Of a stretch of DNA of 35,038 nt, positions 1 to 8,654 are shown piece by piece. Position 1 is the first letter of the stretch. Every line of letters starts with the position of its first letter. This DNA comes from Rubrivivax sp. (GTDB taxonomy: Bacteria; Pseudomonadota; Gammaproteobacteria; Burkholderiales; Burkholderiaceae_C), in contig JADMJD010000028.1 of assembly GCA_018780805.1 (NCBI GenBank), positions 1 to 35,038 of the forward strand, written 5' to 3'. Below the pieces are notes generated by a model. That model did no database searches and was not told where the DNA came from. It saw nothing but the letters and a program-made list of their open reading frames with translations. The position numbers and the translations under genes are program-made.

Positions 1-140
1 CGTCGCAATACCCCACTCCGGCCACCCGGCCGCTGAACTCGCGTTTGTCCACGCAAAAGCTGCAGCAGGCCTTCGGCTTGAGCCTGCCGCACTGGCAGAT
101 CGGCGTGGAGCGCATGTTGCGCGAAGTGCTGGCACGCTGA
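1..140 (+). CDS. rfbD: dTDP-4-dehydrorhamnose reductase, C-terminal end (partial)
   Basis: Only the last 45 codons are in the window, read in the frame starting at base 3 and ending at TGA 138-140. The visible tail contains TPATRPLNSRL and ends LREVLAR. The pattern 'RP.NSRL...KL...FG..LP.W' is the usual C-terminus of RfbD/RmlD, which reduces dTDP-4-keto-L-rhamnose to dTDP-L-rhamnose with NAD(P)H in the cytoplasm. It lies 15 nt upstream of rfbA in the same direction, as in standard rfbBDAC operons, and this supports the call. The N-terminal NAD-binding part is outside the window, so activity cannot be judged. Confidence 0.85.
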   Translation, partial: SQYPTPATRPLNSRLSTQKLQQAFGLSLPHWQIGVERMLREVLAR

Positions 141-155
141 ATTCCAAAGATCACC

Positions 156-1037
156 ATGCAACGCAAAGGCATCATCCTGGCCGGCGGCTCCGGCACCCGG
201 CTGCACCCGGCCACGCTGGCCATCAGCAAACAGCTGCTGCCGGTGTACGACAAGCCCATGATCTATTACCCGCTCAGCACGCTGATGCTGGCGGGCATGC
301 GCGAGGTGCTGGTCATCAGCACGCCCCAAGACCTGCCGCGCTTCGAGGCGCTGCTGGGCGACGGCAGCCGCTGGGGCATGGCCTTCAGCTACTGCGTGCA
401 ACCCAGCCCCGACGGCCTGGCGCAGGCCTTCATCCTGGGCCGTGACTTTGTGGGCCAGGGCCCCAGTGCCCTGGTGCTGGGCGACAACCTCTACTACGGC
501 CATGATTTCCAGGGCCTGCTGCAGCGCGCGGACGCCAACACCCAGGGCGCCTCGGTGTTTGCGTACCACGTGCACGACCCCGAGCGTTACGGCGTGGTCG
601 AGTTCGATGCCGACAAAAAGGCCTTGTCCATCGAAGAAAAGCCCAAGACGCCCAAGAGCCACTACGCCGTCACCGGCCTGTACTTCTACGACGAGCAGGT
701 CTGCGACATCGCCGCCCACATCAAACCGAGTGCGCGCGGCGAGCTGGAGATCACCGAGGTCAACGCACAGTACCTGCGCCAGGGCCAGCTCAGCGTGGAG
801 ATCATGGGCCGGGGTTACGCCTGGCTGGACACCGGCACCCACGACAGCCTGATGGAAGCCGGCCAGTTCATCGCCACGCTGGAAAACCGGCAGGGCCTGA
901 AGGTGGCCTGCCCGGAAGAAGTGGCCTGGCGCAACGGCTGGATCGACAGCGCGCAGCTGGAGCGCCTGGCCGCCCCGATGCTGAAAAACGGCTACGGCCA
1001 GTACCTGATGCGCCTCTTGAACGAAAAGACCTTCTGA
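156..1037 (+). CDS. rfbA: glucose-1-phosphate thymidylyltransferase RfbA/RmlA
   Basis: The 293-residue protein has the full length of the RmlA family. It makes dTDP-glucose from dTTP and glucose-1-phosphate, the first step to dTDP-L-rhamnose. The N-terminus carries the nucleotidyltransferase signature [14 protein letters not shown] (residues 5-18), followed by [18 protein letters not shown]. Further on are LGDNLYYG (about 108-115), with the metal-binding Asp, and the conserved VEFD and IEEKPK segments. It starts at ATG 156, 15 nt after rfbD, and its TGA overlaps the ATG of rfbC by one base (TGATG), so the two are probably translationally coupled. Base composition is strongly GC-rich, like the chromosome genes at the right of the window. 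Confidence 0.96.
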   Translation: MQRKGIILAGGSGTRLHPATLAISKQLLPVYDKPMIYYPLSTLMLAGMREVLVISTPQDLPRFEALLGDGSRWGMAFSYCVQPSPDGLAQAFILGRDFVGQGPSALVLGDNLYYGHDFQGLLQRADANTQGASVFAYHVHDPERYGVVEFDADKKALSIEEKPKTPKSHYAVTGLYFYDEQVCDIAAHIKPSARGELEITEVNAQYLRQGQLSVEIMGRGYAWLDTGTHDSLMEAGQFIATLENRQGLKVACPEEVAWRNGWIDSAQLERLAAPMLKNGYGQYLMRLLNEKTF

Positions 1038-1609
1038 TGGCCCTGATCCCCACCGAATTGCCCGGCGTCGTGATCGTCGAGCCCAAGGTCTTCGGCGACG
1101 ACCGCGGCTGGTTCATGGAAAGCTTCAACGGCCCACGCTTCGATGCCGAACTGCAGGCCTTGGGCCTGCCGGCGGCGCCGGCCTTCGTGCAGGACAACCA
1201 CTCCTGCAGCCAGGCGGGTGTGCTGCGCGGCCTGCACTACCAGCTGCCGCCGCATGCGCAGGGCAAGCTGGTGCGCGTGGTCAAAGGGCGGGCCTGGGAC
1301 GTCGCGGTGGACATCCGCCGCAGTTCGCCCAGCTTCGGCCGCTGGTTCGGGCTGGAGCTGACGGCGGCCAACCACCGCCAGCTGTGGATCCCGGCCGGTT
1401 TTGCGCACGGCTTCGTGGCGCTGGAAGACGACACGCACTTCCTCTACAAGACCACCGACGTCTATGCCCAGGCCTGCGAAGGCAGCATCCGCTGGGACGA
1501 CCCCACGCTGGCCATCCACTGGCCGCTGCCGGCGGGCATGGCGCCGCGGCTGGCGCCCAAGGATGCGGCTGCGCCGCTGCTGGCGCAAGCCGAGGTGTTT
1601 GATCATTGA
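1037..1609 (+). CDS. rfbC: dTDP-4-dehydrorhamnose 3,5-epimerase RfbC/RmlC
   Basis: The 190-residue cupin-type epimerase converts dTDP-4-keto-6-deoxyglucose to dTDP-4-keto-L-rhamnose. Visible family motifs are VFGDDRGWFMESFN near residues 18-31, the catalytic-His segment VLRGLHYQ (62-69, His67), the IPAGFAHGF strand (118-126) and the Tyr in FLYKTTDVY (135-143). Length matches the family. The ATG overlaps the rfbA stop by one base. The next gene, a glycosyltransferase, begins inside its last codons. A hand count of one line (1201-1260) gives 73% G+C, above the glycosyltransferase genes that follow, so this gene looks like the last conserved gene before the variable part of the locus. Confidence 0.96.
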   Translation: MALIPTELPGVVIVEPKVFGDDRGWFMESFNGPRFDAELQALGLPAAPAFVQDNHSCSQAGVLRGLHYQLPPHAQGKLVRVVKGRAWDVAVDIRRSSPSFGRWFGLELTAANHRQLWIPAGFAHGFVALEDDTHFLYKTTDVYAQACEGSIRWDDPTLAIHWPLPAGMAPRLAPKDAAAPLLAQAEVFDH

Positions 1610-2687
1610 GCATCGATCCGTACCAATCTACCTGAACGGCAAGTTCCGCACGCAGCGGATCACGGGCGTTCAGCGGGTCGCCACCGAACTCGTGCACGCT
1701 TTGGATGTCCTGCAACCGGCGGGTCACTGGGTGCTCTTGTGTCCTGCTGGCACCCCCAGGCTGCCGCTCACGCACATTGAGCAGCGTTGTGTCGGACCGT
1801 CGGGCCTTCCGCCTTACCTGTGGGAGCAAACAGTCTTGCCATGGGCGGCGCGGGGAGGTTGGCTTGTCAGCCTCGCTGGCGGAGCACCCGCCCTGGCTCG
1901 CAGGGACTTTGCAGTTCTTCATGACGCCGCTGTGTTTGACCACCCTGAGGCATACGCGTGGTCGTTCGTCACGTGGTACCGGTGGCTGTTCCGGCATCTG
2001 GCTGACCGCGGTACGCGCTTGCTGACGGTTTCGTCGTTCTCCCGTCGGCGGCTTGCGCTCCGATTGGGTTTGGCAGAAGACCGGCTGGCGGTGTTGCCAT
2101 TGGGAGCAGATCATCTGGGTGCAGTGCCCCCAGACCTGACAGTGCTGGACCGACTGTCCCTGAGGCGTCGCCCCTTCATCTTGGCTGTCGGCAGTGCGAA
2201 TCCGACCAAGAACCTCGACTTCCTGGCGCGTGCCTGCGTTGATCTCGGGCCGGGCGCACCGGTCCTGGTTGTGGTCGGCGGTCGCCATGACCGGATATTT
2301 GCCACAGGTGCCTTACCCCTTGGGGTCGTGCACGCAGGTCCCGTGGCCGATGCCGAGCTGGTGGCGTTGTACCGCCATGCGTTGTGTCTTATCTTCCCTT
2401 CGGTCTATGAAGGCTTCGGCTTACCGCCCTTGGAGGCGATGGCGTGCGGGTGCCCAGTGGCGGCAGCTCGAGCTGCCGCTGTACCAGAGGCTTGCGGTGA
2501 TGCGGCGCTCTACTTCAACCCGACCGATCAAGAGGACCTGCAGCGCGCCATCTCGCGTCTGTTGACAGACGGGCCCTTACGCGATGAGTTGCGCCGCGCC
2601 GGTCGGACACAGGCGGCGAAGTGGAACTGGACAGCCGCCGCCGAGCAACTGCGTCTGCACCTGCACATGGCGGGCGCTCCATGCTGA
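1599..2687 (+). CDS. GT4 family glycosyltransferase
   Basis: A retaining GT-B glycosyltransferase of about 362 residues, presumably adding one sugar of the polysaccharide repeat on the cytoplasmic face. The N-terminus contains YLNGKF and RITGVQRVATELV, typical of GT4 enzymes that begin 'Y.NG+F..Q..TGVQR'. The C-terminal donor-binding half has AVGSANPTKNLDFL and the E-x7-E segment EGFGLPPLEAM, followed by GCPVAAARAAAVPEACGDAA. No ATG lies near this N-terminus. TTG 1599 is the best in-frame start and overlaps the rfbC end by 11 nt; ATT 1605 cannot be excluded. The stop overlaps the next ATG (2681). Donor and acceptor are unknown; GDP-heptose and dTDP-rhamnose are the two activated sugars made nearby. 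Confidence 0.88.
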   Translation: MIIEHRSVPIYLNGKFRTQRITGVQRVATELVHALDVLQPAGHWVLLCPAGTPRLPLTHIEQRCVGPSGLPPYLWEQTVLPWAARGGWLVSLAGGAPALARRDFAVLHDAAVFDHPEAYAWSFVTWYRWLFRHLADRGTRLLTVSSFSRRRLALRLGLAEDRLAVLPLGADHLGAVPPDLTVLDRLSLRRRPFILAVGSANPTKNLDFLARACVDLGPGAPVLVVVGGRHDRIFATGALPLGVVHAGPVADAELVALYRHALCLIFPSVYEGFGLPPLEAMACGCPVAAARAAAVPEACGDAALYFNPTDQEDLQRAISRLLTDGPLRDELRRAGRTQAAKWNWTAAAEQLRLHLHMAGAPC

Positions 2688-3817
2688 AGGTGTTGCAGGT
2701 CAGCAAGTTTTTTCCACCGGTCATGGGGGGTATCGAGGCTGTGGCCTGGGAACTGGCAGAGGGACTGAGCCACGCCGGCGTTGCAAGCACGGTGCTGTGT
2801 TCGAATCAGTCATGGTCTACCCGCCACGAATGCAAGGAATCCGGCTACCAGGTGGTCCGCACCGGCAGGTTGGGCGCGCTGCTGTCCACGTCCATCGCGC
2901 CAGCGATGCCCTGGCACCTGCGCAGGTTGGCCGTTGACGCAGACATCGTGCACATCCACATGCCGGACCCCATGGCCGCGGCAGCATTCTGCCTTTCCGG
3001 CTCGCGTGCTGGCCTGGTGGTTCACTGGCATTCCGATGTGATCCGACAGCGGCATGCGCTGCGCTTCTACGAGCCACTGCAGCGCTGGTTGCTCTCACGC
3101 GCCGACGCCATCATCGCCACGAGCCCGCCTTACGCGGAGTCATCCAGGCCTTTGCAACCCTGGCTGCGCAAGGTCCGTGTGGTGCCGATCGGCATCAGTG
3201 ACCACCACGCTGCTTCATCAGACCACCGGGTGGCCGGAATCCGCCACCGTTTCGGTGGTCGGAAGCTCGTGTTTGCGCTTGGGCGGATGGCCTACTACAA
3301 GGGATTCGAGGTGTTGATCGAGGCTGCGGCGCAGCTGCCGTCCGACTCCGTGGTGGTCATTGGTGGGGACGGTGAGCTGCTGAATGACTACCGCGCGCTG
3401 GTCAACCGGTTGGGCCTGGCAGGCAGGGTCTACCTGCCCGGTCACATCGATGACGACGAATTGCCCAGTTGGTTCGCGGCTTGCGACGTCTTCTGCATGC
3501 CGTCCACGGTGCGTGCCGAGGCATACGGTGTTGCCATGCTCGAAGCCATGGCAACTGGCAGACCGGTCGTGGCGAGTGATATCCCCGGCTCGGGCGTGCC
3601 CTGGGTCAACCAGCACGACGTGACTGGATTCAACGTACCTGTCGGCCGGCCGGAACTGCTCGGTAGAAGGCTTGCTGAATTGCTGGAGGATGGGATGCTC
3701 CGGCTGACGATGGGGGAGGCTGCTCGATCACGCTACATCTTGGCCTTCCATGCCGATCTGATGATCCAGCGCACCTTGGACCTCTACAAGGAGGTGGTGC
3801 ACCGCAGGTCAGCGTGA
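2681..3817 (+). CDS. GT4 family glycosyltransferase
   Basis: A 378-residue GT-B glycosyltransferase. It opens with VLQVSKFFPPVMGGIEAVAW, the glycine-rich acceptor loop of GT4 enzymes. HIHMPDPMA and VVHWHSDVIRQ follow in the N-terminal domain. The C-terminal domain shows FALGRMAYYKGFEVLIEAA and the donor-phosphate E-x7-E region EAYGVAMLEAMATGRPVVAS, then DVTGFNVP. The start ATG 2681 overlaps the stop of the previous transferase by 7 nt, which indicates coupled translation. The gene ends tail-to-tail with gmhB, overlapping it by 9 bp (stops at 3815-3817 and 3809-3811). Substrates cannot be read from the sequence. A mannosyl-like or heptosyl transferase is possible given the heptose pathway, but this is inference. 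Confidence 0.9.
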   Translation: MLKVLQVSKFFPPVMGGIEAVAWELAEGLSHAGVASTVLCSNQSWSTRHECKESGYQVVRTGRLGALLSTSIAPAMPWHLRRLAVDADIVHIHMPDPMAAAAFCLSGSRAGLVVHWHSDVIRQRHALRFYEPLQRWLLSRADAIIATSPPYAESSRPLQPWLRKVRVVPIGISDHHAASSDHRVAGIRHRFGGRKLVFALGRMAYYKGFEVLIEAAAQLPSDSVVVIGGDGELLNDYRALVNRLGLAGRVYLPGHIDDDELPSWFAACDVFCMPSTVRAEAYGVAMLEAMATGRPVVASDIPGSGVPWVNQHDVTGFNVPVGRPELLGRRLAELLEDGMLRLTMGEAARSRYILAFHADLMIQRTLDLYKEVVHRRSA

Positions 3818-4408
3818 ATGCTGCTCCGCTGGGGTTGGCCGAAGGATCCAGTCAACGGCTTCAGACAAACCAGGCACACAGACATCAGCAACAGCTCGAT
3901 CTGCTTCTTCGGTCGCGTGGCCCGAGGTGACCAGCACACAGCGGCTCACCCCTGCGCGGCGCCCGGCCTCGATGTCGCTGGATTTGTCGCCGACAAGTAC
4001 CGAAGCCGGCAGATCTATCCCCAGCTGCTGCGCTGCCGCCAGGAGCATGCCGGGCGCCGGCTTGCGGCACACACACTCGACCCGGTAGGCACCAACGCCA
4101 GCCGTGGGGTGATGCGGGCAGTGGTAGACCGCGTCAACGGTGACCCCAGCAGCCTGCAGCAGGTCGCGCATGTACTGCGTGAGTTGCTCGAAAGCAGCTG
4201 CGTCGTACAGCCCGCGTGCGATGCCGGCCTGGTTCGTCACGACCACCAGCAGATACCCTGCGGCACGGAGCCGCGCCATGCCTTCAGTGACGCCGGGCAG
4301 CAACTCGAAATCCGCCGGCCGATGCACGTAGCCACGCTCGCGGTTGATGACACCGTCGCGGTCAAGGAATGCAGCAGGGCGCAACGTAGACCGATCCATG
4401 GGGACCAT
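3809..4408 (-). CDS. gmhB: D-glycero-D-manno-heptose 1,7-bisphosphate 7-phosphatase GmhB
   Basis: A HAD-superfamily phosphatase of 199 residues from ATG 4408, or 196 from ATG 4399, which fits GmhB better; longer upstream reading has no family similarity. AFLDRDGVIN (13-22) holds the nucleophile Asp16 and the acid/base Asp18. VVVTNQAGIARG is motif II. The zinc site typical of GmhB is present as Cys97, His99, Cys112 and Cys114, in HCPHHP and ECVCRKP. GDKSSDIEAG is the late acidic motif. The enzyme removes the 7-phosphate from heptose-1,7-bisphosphate. With hddA, gmhA and hddC at 11.6-13.9 kb it completes the alpha route to GDP-D-glycero-D-manno-heptose. Unusually, it is inverted between plus-strand genes and about 8 kb from its pathway partners. 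Confidence 0.9.
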   Translation of the reverse strand: MVPMDRSTLRPAAFLDRDGVINRERGYVHRPADFELLPGVTEGMARLRAAGYLLVVVTNQAGIARGLYDAAAFEQLTQYMRDLLQAAGVTVDAVYHCPHHPTAGVGAYRVECVCRKPAPGMLLAAAQQLGIDLPASVLVGDKSSDIEAGRRAGVSRCVLVTSGHATEEADRAVADVCVPGLSEAVDWILRPTPAEQHSR

Positions 4409-4451
4409 CGTAGCGGCTCGTGGACAGCAGTGGGCGTCCCTGGGACGCGCC

Positions 4452-4486
4452 TCGTATAAGCGACAATGTCGGTGGGTGTAGGAGGT
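4452..4486 (+). promoter_or_regulatory. possible promoter -10 element and strong Shine-Dalgarno of kpsE
   Basis: The 83 bp between the divergent gmhB and kpsE genes contain TATAAG (4455-4460), a -10-like hexamer. TGGACA at 4421-4426 resembles a -35 box but is too far away (28 bp) to pair with it. AGGAGGT at 4480-4486 is a near-perfect Shine-Dalgarno sequence five bases before GTG 4492, and it decides the kpsE start. The promoter part is weak evidence; the ribosome-binding site is clear. Confidence 0.4.
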
Positions 4487-4491
4487 GCGGC

Positions 4492-5685
4492 GTGCGTGCC
4501 GGCCATCCGCCAGCAAGCCTCTCGGAACTGACCTTGGAACCAAAAGAAAAGTTGATCGCCACTGGTGCCCGCGAAGGCAACTGGAAACACCGTCTCTGGC
4601 GCCGCGTGGACCGCGTCTTCCTGCTCACCGTTGGGTTGCCGACGGTGTTGGCCACGGCCTACTATGGGCTGATCGCCTCCGATGTGTACATCTCCGAGGC
4701 TCGATTCGTCGTCCGCAGCCCTCAGCGGCCATCCCAGACAGGTCTCGGCGCTCTCCTTCAGGGCACTGTCCTCTCACGCTCTCAGGACGACACTTACTCG
4801 GTGCACGACTACATCCGAAGCCGGGATGCATTGCGCGAACTCGACCAGAAGCTCGGGCTGCGTACAGCGTTCAGCCAGTCCGACATCGACCCGTTCAACC
4901 GGTTCGATGGTGTCGGCTTCTGGAACGGCAGCTTCGAGTCGCTGCATCGTTACTACATGCGGCATGTGGCAATCGACTACGACACCGTGTCATCGATCTC
5001 TGTGTTGACCGTGCGGGCGTACACGCCACAGGATGCCCAGCGCATCAACGAAAGCCTGCTGCAGTTGGGCGAGCGCCTGGTCAACAACCTCAACACCCGC
5101 AGTCGACAGGACCTCATCGATGTCGCCGAGCGTGAGGTCCGTGCAGCCGAGGAACGGGCCATCCGTACAGCTTCGTCGCTGTCGGGCTTTCGCAGTGATC
5201 GCGGCGTCTATGACCCTGACCGGCAGAGCGCGCTTCAGCTGCAAGGTGTGGCCAAGGTTCAGGAAGAACTGCTCGCGGCAGAGGCTCAACTGGCGCAGCT
5301 TCGCCAGGTGTCGCCCGGCAACCCGCAGGTGGAGACATTGGTCGCACGGGTCAAGCAACTGCGCCGGACCATGGCGGAGGAATCTTCGAAGGTGCTCGGG
5401 CGAGACGGCTCGCTGGCCGCGAAGTCGCCTGCTTACGACCGCCTGGTCCTCGACAAGGCATTCGCCGACCGACAGCTCGCCGGTGCGCTGACGGCACTCG
5501 AGCAAGCGCGCAGCGAGGCTGCACGCAAGCAGCTCTACTTGGAACGCTTGGTGCAGCCACACCTGCCGGACTATCCGCTCGAGCCGCGCCGGATCCGGTC
5601 GATCCTGATGGTCTTTATTGTCGGACTGCTTGTTTGGGGCGTTGTCAGTCTCGTGATCTCCAGTGTCCGCGAACATTCGGAATGA
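4492..5685 (+). CDS. kpsE: capsule polysaccharide export inner-membrane protein, KpsE/CtrB/BexC family
   Basis: A 397-residue periplasmic adaptor (polysaccharide co-polymerase type 3) that links the ABC exporter to the outer-membrane export channel. One transmembrane segment lies near the N-terminus (FLLTVGLPTVLATAYYG, about 42-62) and one near the C-terminus (ILMVFIVGLLVWGVVSLVIS, about 369-391). Between them are the family motif SEARFVVRSP and a long charged helical region rich in Ala, Glu, Arg and Gln (about 200-350). The start is GTG 4492, set by the AGGAGGT at 4480-4486; an upstream in-frame ATG at 4420 lacks such a site. The stop overlaps the kpsM ATG (ATGA), giving a tight kpsEMT unit. 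Confidence 0.93.
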   Translation: MRAGHPPASLSELTLEPKEKLIATGAREGNWKHRLWRRVDRVFLLTVGLPTVLATAYYGLIASDVYISEARFVVRSPQRPSQTGLGALLQGTVLSRSQDDTYSVHDYIRSRDALRELDQKLGLRTAFSQSDIDPFNRFDGVGFWNGSFESLHRYYMRHVAIDYDTVSSISVLTVRAYTPQDAQRINESLLQLGERLVNNLNTRSRQDLIDVAEREVRAAEERAIRTASSLSGFRSDRGVYDPDRQSALQLQGVAKVQEELLAAEAQLAQLRQVSPGNPQVETLVARVKQLRRTMAEESSKVLGRDGSLAAKSPAYDRLVLDKAFADRQLAGALTALEQARSEAARKQLYLERLVQPHLPDYPLEPRRIRSILMVFIVGLLVWGVVSLVISSVREHSE

Positions 5686-6485
5686 GCGGCCCCACGATGC
5701 AGAGAGACGGCTTCATGGCATCGTTGGCGGTGCAGAGGCGCGTCATTGGCGCGCTGCTGATGCGTGAAGTCATCACGCGCTTCGGCCGCGAGAATATCGG
5801 GGTTCTCTGGTTGATCGGAGAGCCCATGATCTTCACGCTGGGCGTGGCTGCGCTGTGGTCTGCGCTGGGGTTGAGCCATGGCTCATCGCTGCCGATCATC
5901 GCCTTTGCAATCACTGGTTATTCTTCGGTCCTGATGTGGCGCAACAGCGTCAACCGCTGCGGCGATGCGATCAAGACCAACATCAACTTGCTGTTCCACC
6001 GGAACGTCAAGCTGATCGATGTCTTCCTGGCGCGCATCATCTTGGAGATGGCTGGCGCAACCGCGTCCTTCGCAGTGCTGGCCATTCTCTTCACGTCGTT
6101 GGAGTGGATGCAACCTCCCGTCGACATGATGCTTGTCGTACAGGGGTGGTTGATGCTGGCTTGGTTTGGGACCGCGCTGGCCACGTTGGTTGGCGTTGCG
6201 ACCGCCTACAGCGAACTGGTAGAGCGGATCTGGCACCCGGCGGCCTATCTGCTGTTCCCCCTTTCAGGCGCGGCCTACATGGTCGATTGGTTGCCTCAGT
6301 CGGCGCAGGACTACGCCTTGATGTTGCCCATGGTGCATGGCGTCGAACTGCTTCGAGAGGGCTACTTTGGCAACACGGTGCGCACTCACCACGACATCGG
6401 CTACATGGCGCTCATCAACCTGGGCCTGACCTTTCTGGGGTTGCTGCTCCTTCGAGATGCGGCACGGCGGGTGGAGGCCAAATGA
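5682..6485 (+). CDS. kpsM: ABC-2 type polysaccharide exporter permease, KpsM/CtrC family
   Basis: A 267-residue integral membrane protein with about six hydrophobic segments (for example IFTLGVAALWSALGL, GATASFAVLAILF and INLGLTFLGLLLL). It forms the channel subunit that moves the lipid-linked polysaccharide across the inner membrane. ALLMREVITRFGRENIGVLW near the N-terminus is the typical KpsM/Wzm cytoplasmic entry segment. The start ATG 5682 overlaps the kpsE stop by 4 nt; ATG 5697 is a less likely alternative. Its own stop overlaps the kpsT ATG in the same way. A membrane-embedded partner of similar size preceding the ATPase is the standard order in group 2 capsule loci. Confidence 0.93.
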   Translation: MSGPTMQRDGFMASLAVQRRVIGALLMREVITRFGRENIGVLWLIGEPMIFTLGVAALWSALGLSHGSSLPIIAFAITGYSSVLMWRNSVNRCGDAIKTNINLLFHRNVKLIDVFLARIILEMAGATASFAVLAILFTSLEWMQPPVDMMLVVQGWLMLAWFGTALATLVGVATAYSELVERIWHPAAYLLFPLSGAAYMVDWLPQSAQDYALMLPMVHGVELLREGYFGNTVRTHHDIGYMALINLGLTFLGLLLLRDAARRVEAK

Positions 6486-7159
6486 TTCGCCTGGAAAACC
6501 TGCGCAAGGTCTACCACACGCGGCACGGCTTCAAGACTGTGCTGAATGGCGTCAACCTGACCCTCGAACGCGGTCGCAACGTGGGCATCTTGGGACGCAA
6601 CGGAGCAGGCAAGTCGACCCTGATCCGGCTGCTCAGTGGCGCCGAGAAGCCCACCAGTGGATCGATCCACCGCGAGATGAGCGTCTCGTGGCCGCTCGCG
6701 TTCGGCGGTGCTTTCCAGACCAACCTGACAGGGCTTGACAATCTGAAGTTCGTGTGCCGAATTTATGGCAAGGATTGGCGTCCGCTGGTGCCCTTCGTTG
6801 AAGAGTTCACTGACCTCGGCAACTATTTCCATGAACCGGTAGCCCACTACTCGGTAGGCATGACCACTCGCCTTGCGTTCGCGCTGTCGATGGCGGTTGA
6901 GTTTGATTGTTTCCTGATTGACGAGGTGCTGGTGGTCGGCGACCGACGATTCCACGAGCGATGCCATGTCGAACTGTTCCAGAAACGGCGTGACCGGGCG
7001 TTCATTCTTGTCACCCATGATGCAGACTCCATCAAGATCTATTGCGAGAAAGCCTGCGTCCTGCACAACGGCATGTTGTTCGATTTCGAATCGGTCGATG
7101 AGGCCTACGACTTCTACGAGTCTGTGACGCCGGCGCTGCCTGCAGTGGTGTCGGGTTGA
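6482..7159 (+). CDS. kpsT: ABC exporter ATP-binding protein, KpsT/CtrD family
   Basis: A 225-residue ATPase powering export with KpsM. Walker A is GRNGAGKST, Walker B is FDCFLIDEVLVVGD, and the switch His is in LVTHD. The ABC signature reads HYSVGMTTRLAF; the commoner KpsT form is YSSGM, so the second Ser is replaced by Val. The protein stops soon after the nucleotide-binding domain and has no carbohydrate-binding extension of the Wzt type. This places it with capsule exporters rather than with O-antigen exporters that read a capped chain end. Start ATG 6482 overlaps the kpsM stop. Confidence 0.94.
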   Translation: MIRLENLRKVYHTRHGFKTVLNGVNLTLERGRNVGILGRNGAGKSTLIRLLSGAEKPTSGSIHREMSVSWPLAFGGAFQTNLTGLDNLKFVCRIYGKDWRPLVPFVEEFTDLGNYFHEPVAHYSVGMTTRLAFALSMAVEFDCFLIDEVLVVGDRRFHERCHVELFQKRRDRAFILVTHDADSIKIYCEKACVLHNGMLFDFESVDEAYDFYESVTPALPAVVSG

Positions 7160-7167
7160 GGTCTCCC

Positions 7168-8643
7168 ATGCGCGTCTTGCTGGAACTGCGGCCGGCTCTT
7201 GATGGACATGCGGGGATTCCGCAGGAAACCCGACTGTTGTTTCGTTCGCTGGCGTCGCTGCCTGCGGTCGAATTGGAAGGTCTGATCCAGAGCGGCAACA
7301 AGGTGTTGCCCGCTGGTGCGAGCGGCTCCAAGCAGCTTTCGCAAGATGCTGTGATCGACCGCCAGTCACGCATCGTCGTTGCCCTGCAGCAGAACGACAA
7401 GGTGAACCGCCTCGAGTGGTTGGGGCAGGTCGCACGGCGGGTTGGGGCACCGTTGGGCATGGTGGTTCGGTCGGCATTGGGCATGCGAACGGACCTCAGC
7501 CGATTTCAGCCCAAGCACTTCGAAGACTTCGTCTGGCGGTCCATGTTCGAGAAGTCACTGCCGTTGGCTGATCGAGAACTCGTCACGTCGAAGGCGCACC
7601 GAGTCGCCCGAGTCCCCTGGGCTGCGATGCATATGGCCGGATTGCTCACACTCCGGCTCGGTCATGCGTTGTACCCACGGCTGGATACACGTGACTTCGA
7701 TGTGTTTGTCGTCGAGACACCGTTCCCTGGCCGTGTCAGTCGCCCGACGCGCATGATCGTTCGGTACCACGATGCGATTCCGCTGTTGATGCCGCACACC
7801 ATCCAGAAGCGTGGCTACCACCAGGCATCGCACTTTCACGCACTGCGCCGCAATGTGCGTGACGGCGCATGGTTCGCCTGTGTCTCTGAAGCCACCCGCA
7901 GCGACCTGGTGTCTATCTTCCCGGAGGCGGCCGAGCGGAGCGTGGTCATCCCGAACATCGTTTCTCATCAATACCACGACGAACCAACGCCAGGGTCTCG
8001 GGTGCCTGAGGTGCTCTGGGCTCGGAGAAATCGGCGCGCACCACATGGCGGAGGGTTGACTCCGCCTGATCGCGCCGGCGGACTGGACTACCTGCTGGTT
8101 GTCTCCACGATTGAGCCCCGCAAGAACCATCAGGCGGTCATCGATGCGTGGGAAAGGTTGAGAACCTCTGACTACCCTGATCTTCACCTGGTGTTTGTCG
8201 GTGGCCTCGGTTGGGACCACGAGAGCACCGTTGCCCGCATGACCCCCTGGCTGGAGCGCGGTGGTTTGCATCTGCTGCAAAACGTCCCTGCCGAGGACTT
8301 GCGGTTGCTCTACCGGCACGCACGTGCCACGGTGTGTCCGAGCTTCGCCGAGGGCTTTGACTTCGCAGGTGTCGAAGCCATGCGCAGCGGCGGTGCAGTG
8401 GCGGCGTCGGACATTCCCGTCCACCGGGAGGTCTACGGAGACGCTGCGCTTTACTTCAGTCCTTACGCGCCTTCCGAACTCGTGGATGTGCTGGCACGGT
8501 TGCTGACCCCCTCCGCTGCAGCCTCAAAGCTGAGGCAGGACTTGGTGGAATTTGGCCGGCTGGTGGGCTCTCGCTACGACGCCAAGGTGATTGCAGGTGA
8601 ATGGGCAGGCTTTCTCACACGGGTGGCTGGCGAAGCGGCGTAA
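7168..8643 (+). CDS. GT4 family glycosyltransferase
   Basis: A 491-residue GT-B glycosyltransferase, longer than most GT4 enzymes. The C-terminal half is clear: LVVSTIEPRKNHQAVIDAWE, RHARATVCPSFAEGFDFAGV with its E-x7-E pair, then AASDIPVHREVYGDAALYFS. The N-terminal half begins VLLELRPALDGHAGIPQET, an expected acceptor-side loop, but it has an unusually long stretch (about residues 60-190) before VRYHDAIPLLMPHT. ATG 7168 is preferred, with GAGG at 7158-7161 six bases upstream; TTG 7156, four codons earlier, is an alternative. It is the last gene of the plus-strand arm and ends 28 bp before the end of the opposing methyltransferase gene. Confidence 0.88.
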   Translation: MRVLLELRPALDGHAGIPQETRLLFRSLASLPAVELEGLIQSGNKVLPAGASGSKQLSQDAVIDRQSRIVVALQQNDKVNRLEWLGQVARRVGAPLGMVVRSALGMRTDLSRFQPKHFEDFVWRSMFEKSLPLADRELVTSKAHRVARVPWAAMHMAGLLTLRLGHALYPRLDTRDFDVFVVETPFPGRVSRPTRMIVRYHDAIPLLMPHTIQKRGYHQASHFHALRRNVRDGAWFACVSEATRSDLVSIFPEAAERSVVIPNIVSHQYHDEPTPGSRVPEVLWARRNRRAPHGGGLTPPDRAGGLDYLLVVSTIEPRKNHQAVIDAWERLRTSDYPDLHLVFVGGLGWDHESTVARMTPWLERGGLHLLQNVPAEDLRLLYRHARATVCPSFAEGFDFAGVEAMRSGGAVAASDIPVHREVYGDAALYFSPYAPSELVDVLARLLTPSAAASKLRQDLVEFGRLVGSRYDAKVIAGEWAGFLTRVAGEAA

Positions 8644-8654
8644 GACACCTGTGC

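Noticed and set aside
4421..4426. TGGACA as the -35 of a kpsE promoter
   Set aside because: It is 28 bp from the only -10-like hexamer (TATAAG), outside the workable spacing.
4409..4543. N-terminal extension of gmhB to 4543
   Set aside because: The added residues are unrelated to GmhB and would overlap the start of kpsE. ATG 4408 or 4399 gives the usual family N-terminus.
5855..6481. N-terminal extension of the kpsT frame back to 5855
   Set aside because: The extension overlaps kpsM and has no family similarity. The KpsT start at ATG 6482 has the standard ATGA overlap and normal length.
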